The position numbers and the translations under genes are program-made. Positions 15,176 through 20,046 of a stretch of DNA of 20,046 nt are shown one piece after another. Source of the DNA: JBHHZM01 sp046758065 (GTDB lineage: Bacteria > Pseudomonadota > Alphaproteobacteria > JAAXGF01); the NCBI GenBank assembly GCA_046758065.1, contig JBHHZM010000055.1, positions 1 through 20,046 on the forward strand. Reading direction: 5' to 3'. Under the pieces are notes generated by a model. That model was not told the DNA's origin and did not search any database. It saw nothing but the letters and a program-made list of their open reading frames with translations. Every line of letters starts with the position of its first letter. Position 1 is the first letter of the stretch.

Positions 15176-17263
15176 TTATTCGGCGGCCGCCTCCTTGGTC
15201 TGGAAGATCGGCTCGGCTTGGCGCAGCCGCTCGAGCGGGATGTGGCACTTGATGCGGTGCCCGTCGCCCGCGTCGTGCTCGGGCGGCGGTTCGTTGTCGC
15301 AGATATCGCCGATCTTGTGCGGACAGCGGGTGGCGAAACGGCATCCCTTGGGCGGGTTGATGACGCTGGGGATATCGCCCTCGAGCCGGATGCGCTTCTG
15401 CTTGACGTCGGGATCGGCGATCGGCACCGCCGAGAGCAGCGCCTCGGTGTAGGGATGGTACGGCGGTTCGAAGATGGCCTGCGCCGGACCGGCTTCCATG
15501 ATCTGGCCGAGATACATCACCACGATATGATCGGAAAGGTAACGCACCACGCTGAGGTCGTGGCTTATGAACAGCAGCGTGGTGTTGTACTTCTTCTGCA
15601 CCTCCATCAGGAGGTTGATCACCGCCGCCTGGACCGAGACGTCGAGCGCGGAGACCGGTTCGTCGGCGATCACCATCGACGGGTTGCCGGCGAAGGCGCG
15701 GGCGACGGCGATGCGCTGTTTCTGTCCGCCCGAAAGCTGGCGCGGCTTGCGCCGGGCGAACTCCTTCGGCAGGCGAACCACGTCGAGCAGCTCGGCGACC
15801 ATCCTGTTGACGTCCTTGCGCCGCGAGGCGAGGCCGAACTTCTTGATCACCCTGCCGATCGCGCCGCCGACGCTGTGGCTCGGGTTGAGCGTGCCGTCCG
15901 GGTTCTGGAACACCATTTGCAGCGCCGCGATGAGCTCGGGCTCGCGCCTCTCGACCGGGATCGCCGCAATGTTTTCGTAGTTGAAGGTGATCTTGCCCGC
16001 GGTTGCCGTTTCGAGACCGGTGAGAACCTTGGCGAAGGTCGACTTGCCGCAACCCGATTCGCCGACGATCGCCACGGTCTGACCGCGCCGGGCATTAAAG
16101 CTGACGCCTTCGTTGGCCTTGACGTAGCGGGTCGACTTGCCGGTGATGATCGACTTCAGCGACATGTCGCGCAGCTCGAAGAATTTGCTCATCGCCTCGA
16201 TACGCAGCACCTCGGCGGGCACGCGCCGGCGGGCGAGGGCGACCGTGGCGTCGGGCGGCGGCGGCTCGTCAACGATCTCCCTCCAACGCAGGCAGCGGGC
16301 GCGATGGGAGGAACTGTCCCCGATGTTCTCGATCTCGATACGGTCGCCGTCGCAGACCCCCGGCTCGAAGTAATCGCAGCGCGGACCGAAGGCGCAACCG
16401 GGCGGCCGTTCGTGCGGCAGCGACACCTGCCCGCGAATTGGCACCAGGGCGCGGGCGCTCTTGTCCGCATGGAGCGTGGGGATGCAGTCGAACAGACCGT
16501 ACGTATAGGGGTGCTTGGTGTTCTTGAACACCTCCGCGATGGTGCCTTCCTCGGCCATCTCGCCCGCGTACATCACGCCCACGCGGTCGCACACCTTCAC
16601 GATCAGGCCGAGGTTGTGCGAGATGTAGATCAGCGTGGTGTCGTACTTCTTGCGCAAGTCGGCGATGAGGTCGATTACCGCGGCCTCGACGGTGACGTCG
16701 AGCGCCGTCGTCGGTTCGTCGAGCAAGAGCAGCGAGGGGTTCGACAGGAACGCCATGCCGATGACGACGCGTTGCTGCTGGCCGCCCGAAATCTGGTGCG
16801 GATAACGCTTCATGACCGTTTCGGGGTCCGGCATGTTGACGTCGCTCAACACCTTGATCGCGCGATCGTACGCCTCCTTCTCCGAGACGCCCTCGTGGAA
16901 GATGGGCACCTCCATGAGCTGGCGGCCGATGGTCAGGCTGGGATTGAGCGCGCTCATGGGTTCCTGGTAGACCATGGCGATCTTTGCCCCCCGAAGCCGG
17001 CGCATCTCCACGGGGCTGAACTCGGTCATGTCGCGACCCTCGAACAGGATGCGGCCGCGGACGATGGCGCCGTTGCCGCCGAGGTAGTTCATGATCGCCA
17101 TCGCCACGGTCGACTTGCCGCAGCCCGATTCGCCGACCAGGCCAAAGCTCTCGCCCCGGTGCAGGGTGAGCGAGAAGTCGGGCACCGCCGGGATCTCGCC
17201 GGCGCGCACGAAGTACGAGATACCGAGGTTCTCGATCTGCAGGACGGGTACGTCGTCGCTCAT
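15176..17263 (-). CDS. Fused double ATPase of an Opp/Dpp-type ABC importer (DppD-DppF-like)
   Basis: 695 residues containing two complete nucleotide-binding domains. Domain 1 has GESGCGKST at 44-52, ISGGQQQR at 158-165 and LLLLDEP at 178-184. Domain 2 has GESGCGKST at 401-409, LSGGQKQR at 510-517 and VIADEP at 531-536. After each is an oligopeptide-type C-terminal extension with four cysteines (Cys290, 296, 304, 324 and Cys641, 647, 655, 673). It energises import through the two permeases just upstream in the operon. The ATG at 17263 is chosen because AGAGGA precedes it; a start ten codons earlier is possible. The family moves peptides, nickel, glutathione and assorted amines or opines. Linkage to sox genes suggests a methylated amino-acid derivative here, but substrate choice belongs to the binding protein, which is not in the window. 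Confidence 0.93.
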   Translation of the reverse strand: MSDDVPVLQIENLGISYFVRAGEIPAVPDFSLTLHRGESFGLVGESGCGKSTVAMAIMNYLGGNGAIVRGRILFEGRDMTEFSPVEMRRLRGAKIAMVYQEPMSALNPSLTIGRQLMEVPIFHEGVSEKEAYDRAIKVLSDVNMPDPETVMKRYPHQISGGQQQRVVIGMAFLSNPSLLLLDEPTTALDVTVEAAVIDLIADLRKKYDTTLIYISHNLGLIVKVCDRVGVMYAGEMAEEGTIAEVFKNTKHPYTYGLFDCIPTLHADKSARALVPIRGQVSLPHERPPGCAFGPRCDYFEPGVCDGDRIEIENIGDSSSHRARCLRWREIVDEPPPPDATVALARRRVPAEVLRIEAMSKFFELRDMSLKSIITGKSTRYVKANEGVSFNARRGQTVAIVGESGCGKSTFAKVLTGLETATAGKITFNYENIAAIPVERREPELIAALQMVFQNPDGTLNPSHSVGGAIGRVIKKFGLASRRKDVNRMVAELLDVVRLPKEFARRKPRQLSGGQKQRIAVARAFAGNPSMVIADEPVSALDVSVQAAVINLLMEVQKKYNTTLLFISHDLSVVRYLSDHIVVMYLGQIMEAGPAQAIFEPPYHPYTEALLSAVPIADPDVKQKRIRLEGDIPSVINPPKGCRFATRCPHKIGDICDNEPPPEHDAGDGHRIKCHIPLERLRQAEPIFQTKEAAAE

Positions 17264-17293
17264 CCGGTTTTCCTCTTCTCCCCGGCCAGGCAC

Positions 17294-18280
17294 TCAGTCA
17301 CGCAGGGAAATCTCGCGCAGGCCATCGGCGAGAAGGTTGAAGCCGATGACCAGGCTGGAGATCGCAACGCAAGGCAGAATAGCCATGTGCGGCCACACCA
17401 CGATCATCGCCGTGGTGTCCTTGACCATGCCGCCCCAGTCGGGATCCGGCGGCGGCAGGCCGAGACCGAGAAAGCCGAGAACGCCGATGGTGATGATCGT
17501 GTAGCCCATCCGCACGCAGGCATCGACGATCAGCGGCCCGCGCGCATTGGGGAGCAACTCGACCACCATGATGTAGATCGGCCGCTCGCCGCGGATCTTG
17601 GCGGCGTCGACGTATTCCTGATTGCGCAGATCCAGCACCATGCCGCGGACGATGCGGCCGATGCCGGGCGACGACGCCAGGGTAACGGCGACGATGATGT
17701 TGAGCATCGACGGCCCGACGGTCGAGATCAGGATGATGTAGAGGATGAGCACCGGGAACGACAGGATGATGTCGGACACGCGGCTGATGAGGCTGTCGAC
17801 CCAGCCGCCCAGATAACCCGCCAGCATGCCCATGAGGCAGCCGACGATGTAAGCGCTCAGCACGGCGAGCGGCGCGACGATAAACACCGTGCGCGCGCCG
17901 AAGGCCAGCCGCGCCCACAGGTCACGGCCGAGATGGTCGGTCCCGAGCGGGTGATTCGCCCACGGCCACCAGCCGGGCGTCGGGTCGGCGAGCGCGGTGA
18001 AATCCTGGGCGTTGGGATCGAACGGCGTCAGCAGCGGCGCGAAGATTGCCGTCAGAAGCCAAAACGCGATCAACAGCACGCCGACGACCGCCACCGGGGA
18101 TTCGCGCAGCATCCCGAGCCAGACGACGATTCCCCTGATCAGGTAGTAGAGACTTTCGAGGATCCGGTTGGCGATGTCGTAGAGGGTCCCGAACAACCAC
18201 ACCAGCATGTCGTCGGGCGCGACGTTGGGGTCCCTCTTGACCGGTTCACCGGTCCTGTCGTTGTTCACGCGTTCCGTCAT
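17294..18280 (-). CDS. Opp/Dpp-type ABC permease (DppC-like)
   Basis: 328 residues. A 60-residue N-terminal extension precedes the first membrane segment (about 62-84). HPLGTDHLGRDLWARL at 110-125 is the DppC/OppC signature, followed by further membrane helices. An EAA-type loop, YVDAAKIRGERPIYIM (223-238) then LLPN, would contact the ATPase, and GLGLPPPDPDWGGMV (272-286) is the usual C-terminal motif. The ATG at 18280 is supported by GAGGG overlapping the region just after the stop of the other permease, 8 bp away. The ATPase gene starts 30 bp downstream. It forms the inner-membrane channel with the DppB-like protein. Confidence 0.93.
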   Translation of the reverse strand: MTERVNNDRTGEPVKRDPNVAPDDMLVWLFGTLYDIANRILESLYYLIRGIVVWLGMLRESPVAVVGVLLIAFWLLTAIFAPLLTPFDPNAQDFTALADPTPGWWPWANHPLGTDHLGRDLWARLAFGARTVFIVAPLAVLSAYIVGCLMGMLAGYLGGWVDSLISRVSDIILSFPVLILYIILISTVGPSMLNIIVAVTLASSPGIGRIVRGMVLDLRNQEYVDAAKIRGERPIYIMVVELLPNARGPLIVDACVRMGYTIITIGVLGFLGLGLPPPDPDWGGMVKDTTAMIVVWPHMAILPCVAISSLVIGFNLLADGLREISLRD

Positions 18281-18288
18281 GGCGCCCT

Positions 18289-19302
18289 CTAGGTGAAACG
18301 AATTCGCGGATTCAGCAGCATGTAGCCGATATCGCCGATGAGCTGCGTCGTGACCGCGACGACCAGCGCCACCAGCGTCGCCGCCTCGACCAGCGTGATG
18401 TCGCCGAACAGCGCGGCCTCGAGCAGCATGCGGCCGAAGCCGGGATAGGCGAAGATCACCTCGGTGACGACCACACCGGTGATCAGCCAGTTGATTTGCA
18501 GGAGAATCACCGTGAACGGGGCGATCATCGCGTTGCGCAACGCGTGTCTGAGAATCACCGTACGGTAGGGGAGACCCTTGAGCACCGCCGTACGGATGTA
18601 ATGCTTGGTCATCACCTCGACCATCGAGCCCCGCACCATGCGCGCGACGTAGCCGAAGTCGTAGAGCACCAGAACCGCGACCGGCAGCACGAGTTGCGAG
18701 GCGACTCCCCAGTCCGGAGTCACCTCGAGCGTGCTGGTGCCCGGGAGCCACTCCAGCAGCACCACGAAGATCGACATGAGAAAGACCGCCGAGGCGAACT
18801 CGGGAATCGAGGTCAGCGTGATCCCCGTGAGCGACAGCCCGCGGTCCAGCAGACTGCCCTCGCGCATGCCCGAGAGCACGCCGAAGACCATCGACAGGGG
18901 CACCATGATGAGAAAGGCGATGCCGGCAAGCATCGCCGTGTTTCCCAGACGGTCCCAGAGAATGACGTTGACCGGGGCCTTGTAGAGCGTCGAATAGCCG
19001 AAGTTTCCGAAGTACTGATGGCCGCGTGGGTCCTTGAAGCCGAGTTTGAGCTTGGGATCGGCGAGCGGGTCCTTGATGATTCCCGAGATCACGCCGAGCC
19101 AGCGCCCGTAGCGCATCGGCAGCGGATCACCGAGCTTCAGCTTGTCGAAGAGGATCTTCTTCGATTCCTCGCTCGCGTACGGCCCGAGGGTCTTGCTCGC
19201 GACGTTGCCCGGCGAGAACTCCATGGCGAAGAACACCAGAAACGACGCCACGACCATCGTCAGCAGCATCAATCCCAGACGTTTGACGATAAACACCGCC
19301 AT
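18289..19302 (-). CDS. Opp/Dpp-type ABC permease (DppB-like)
   Basis: 337 residues. The first membrane segment (about 8-28) is followed by a long periplasmic stretch (about 30-115). Five further helices follow, with the ATPase-contact loop around AVLKGLPYRTVILRHALRN (239-257) and the family motif EVIFAYPGFGRMLLEA (281-296). ATG at 19302 is chosen because GGGAG (19311-19315) gives 8 nt spacing; the in-frame GTG at 19311 overlaps that site and is unlikely. It is the first gene of the seven-gene minus-strand unit running through soxG. No substrate-binding protein lies upstream: the next gene right is on the other strand. Confidence 0.93.
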   Translation of the reverse strand: MAVFIVKRLGLMLLTMVVASFLVFFAMEFSPGNVASKTLGPYASEESKKILFDKLKLGDPLPMRYGRWLGVISGIIKDPLADPKLKLGFKDPRGHQYFGNFGYSTLYKAPVNVILWDRLGNTAMLAGIAFLIMVPLSMVFGVLSGMREGSLLDRGLSLTGITLTSIPEFASAVFLMSIFVVLLEWLPGTSTLEVTPDWGVASQLVLPVAVLVLYDFGYVARMVRGSMVEVMTKHYIRTAVLKGLPYRTVILRHALRNAMIAPFTVILLQINWLITGVVVTEVIFAYPGFGRMLLEAALFGDITLVEAATLVALVVAVTTQLIGDIGYMLLNPRIRFT

Positions 19303-19894
19303 CGGCGTCACTCCCTGTCGGTCGCCCCTTGCGTCTTATTCTTCGGACTCTTCCGGCCCGGTTATTTCGAGCCCGTTGCGGCTTGGCCTCGCTCGCCTCG
19401 GACGGCGGCGCGGCAACGCTACGGGCTCGCGGTCAACTCTTGCAATAATTCTGGAGAACATGACGCTGCCTGTCTAGTCAATGTGCGCCACCCTCACCAA
19501 AAATCTTGTCGCTGACGCGCCTGAATCCCCCGTCCCGACGGGTTCCGGGCAGCACCTCACGGGAACGTGTTCCCCCGCCGGCCGACCGTTTCGGGCCCGA
19601 CACCGGGCGACGGACAAGTCTTCGATAAAATTCCGATGAAGCAATCGTGAAACGACGCGAGCGGAAAGAAGGCGCGCGAATCCTATCTTTATTGGTGAGC
19701 GAAATACTTTCCCGGCCTTCCTTCGCGGTGTCGGGGAGAAAGCGCCCACAAACGTTCCGGGCTCTTTCGTTCGCTTGAAGAAATCTCGGCGTCCCGCACG
19801 ATTTAGCAATCGTTAACCTTTGTCATCGAAACTAAGCTTTAACGATACCAGCCATCTCCCGACAAAGGTGGGCCGCCAACCGAGGAGACCGCCT
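19303..19894. other. 592-bp intergenic region, divergent promoters expected
   Basis: No convincing gene is seen. The stretch is visibly richer in A and T than its surroundings, especially 19440-19500 and 19610-19860. It must contain the minus-strand promoter for the transporter-sox unit and the plus-strand promoter for the gene at 19895. I could not place the minus-strand promoter with confidence. A 111-codon minus-strand frame here starts with TTG, is full of Arg/Ser and has no family resemblance, so it was not called. Confidence 0.6.
19809..19846. promoter_or_regulatory. 8-bp inverted repeat upstream of the right-edge gene
   Basis: ATCGTTAA (19809-19816) and TTAACGAT (19839-19846) are perfect inverted copies, 22 bp apart and about 50 bp before the ATG at 19895. 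TTGTCA (19820-19825) between them resembles a -35, with only a weak -10 (GATACC) at 18-bp spacing. Two half-sites around a promoter suggest an operator. The TTAA spacing does not match the TTAA-N7-TTAA CtrA box. Confidence 0.35.
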
Positions 19895-20046
19895 ATGGGC
19901 CGTTTGGTAACGCGTGTTTTTCCCGACGACGGTGTCGTGCCCGAGAGCGCGCCGGGCGCGTCCGGCGTAGAATCCGACGGCAATCCATTCTTCGCCAGGC
20001 TTCTCGCCGCCTACAAGGAAAGCGACGCCGGGCGTTACGAGTTCCT
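19895..20046 (+). CDS. Unidentified protein, N-terminal part
   Basis: The ATG at 19895 is preceded by GAGGAG at 19882-19887 with 7 nt spacing. The frame stays open for 50 codons to the window edge, with third-position G/C use like that of real genes nearby. The visible residues begin MGRLVTRVFPDDG and include NPFFARLLAAYKESDAGRYEF. No signal peptide or membrane segment is visible and I do not recognise a family. The gene is divergent from the transporter-sox unit, so a regulator of it is possible in principle, but nothing in these residues shows a DNA-binding motif. Confidence 0.65.
   Translation, partial: MGRLVTRVFPDDGVVPESAPGASGVESDGNPFFARLLAAYKESDAGRYEF

Noticed and set aside
15078..16052. 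N-terminal extension of SoxB by 325 residues
   Set aside because: It is a frame shadow inside the ATPase gene; family length and the ATG at 15077 fit SoxB.
15218..18292. 1024-codon plus-strand open frame opposite the ABC transporter genes
   Set aside because: Shadow of three well-recognised minus-strand genes; composition dominated by His, Asp, Arg and Ala with no domain.
19474..19809. 111-codon minus-strand open frame in the large intergenic region
   Set aside because: TTG start, Arg/Ser-rich sequence without recognisable features, and composition unlike nearby genes.
19813..19842. CtrA-type binding site
   Set aside because: The two TTAA half-sites are 22 bp apart instead of the 7 bp required by the TTAA-N7-TTAA pattern.

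Overview
The window is GC-rich and densely coded. Two tandem 47-residue DUF1127 proteins, a complete heterotetrameric sarcosine oxidase operon, and a GC-rich dyad repeat built on CCGGGCTTGACCCG all point to an alphaproteobacterium, probably a free-living aerobe of the Rhodospirillales/Rhodobacterales type. This placement is inference from gene content; no rRNA or tRNA gene is present to confirm it.

Layout, left to right. (1) Positions 1-2868, minus strand: an 811-residue dimethylglycine/sarcosine dehydrogenase-like flavoprotein with a folate-binding tail, followed 147 bp downstream by the start of an M24 (creatinase/aminopeptidase P-fold) enzyme that runs off the left edge. (2) 3160-3363, plus strand: a dodecin, the only gene of its orientation between two minus-strand groups. 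(3) 3421-6784, minus strand: a tight two-gene unit with a DAO-family FAD oxidoreductase, then a DgcA/StcD-type FMN/FAD/Fe-S demethylase 10 bp later. (4) 6991-9893, plus strand: two DUF1127 genes, a 205-bp segment rich in inverted repeats, a non-pyrrolysine MttB-family methyltransferase and an unidentified lipoprotein. (5) 9903-19302, minus strand: a seven-gene unit of two Opp/Dpp-type permeases, a fused double ATPase and soxB-soxD-soxA-soxG. (6) A 592-bp intergenic region, then the first 50 codons of an unidentified plus-strand gene at the right edge.

Read together, this looks like a locus for uptake and stepwise oxidative N-demethylation of methylated amines or betaines (glycine betaine, dimethylglycine, sarcosine, proline betaine, creatine and similar osmolytes). 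The ABC system would import the compound. MttB, the DgcA/StcD-like enzyme and the dehydrogenase-like enzyme would remove methyl groups. Sarcosine oxidase would convert sarcosine to glycine, with the one-carbon unit passed to tetrahydrofolate. At least four of the enzymes are flavoproteins, which makes the embedded dodecin, a flavin-storage protein, notable. The substrate-binding protein of the transporter, a corrinoid partner for MttB and the usual sox companions (glyA, purU, folD) are not in the window. No CRISPR array, insertion sequence or phage gene was seen. Nothing here is clearly a wholly new system. The least explained parts are the MttB homologue without a visible corrinoid protein, the lipoprotein, and the inverted-repeat segment.
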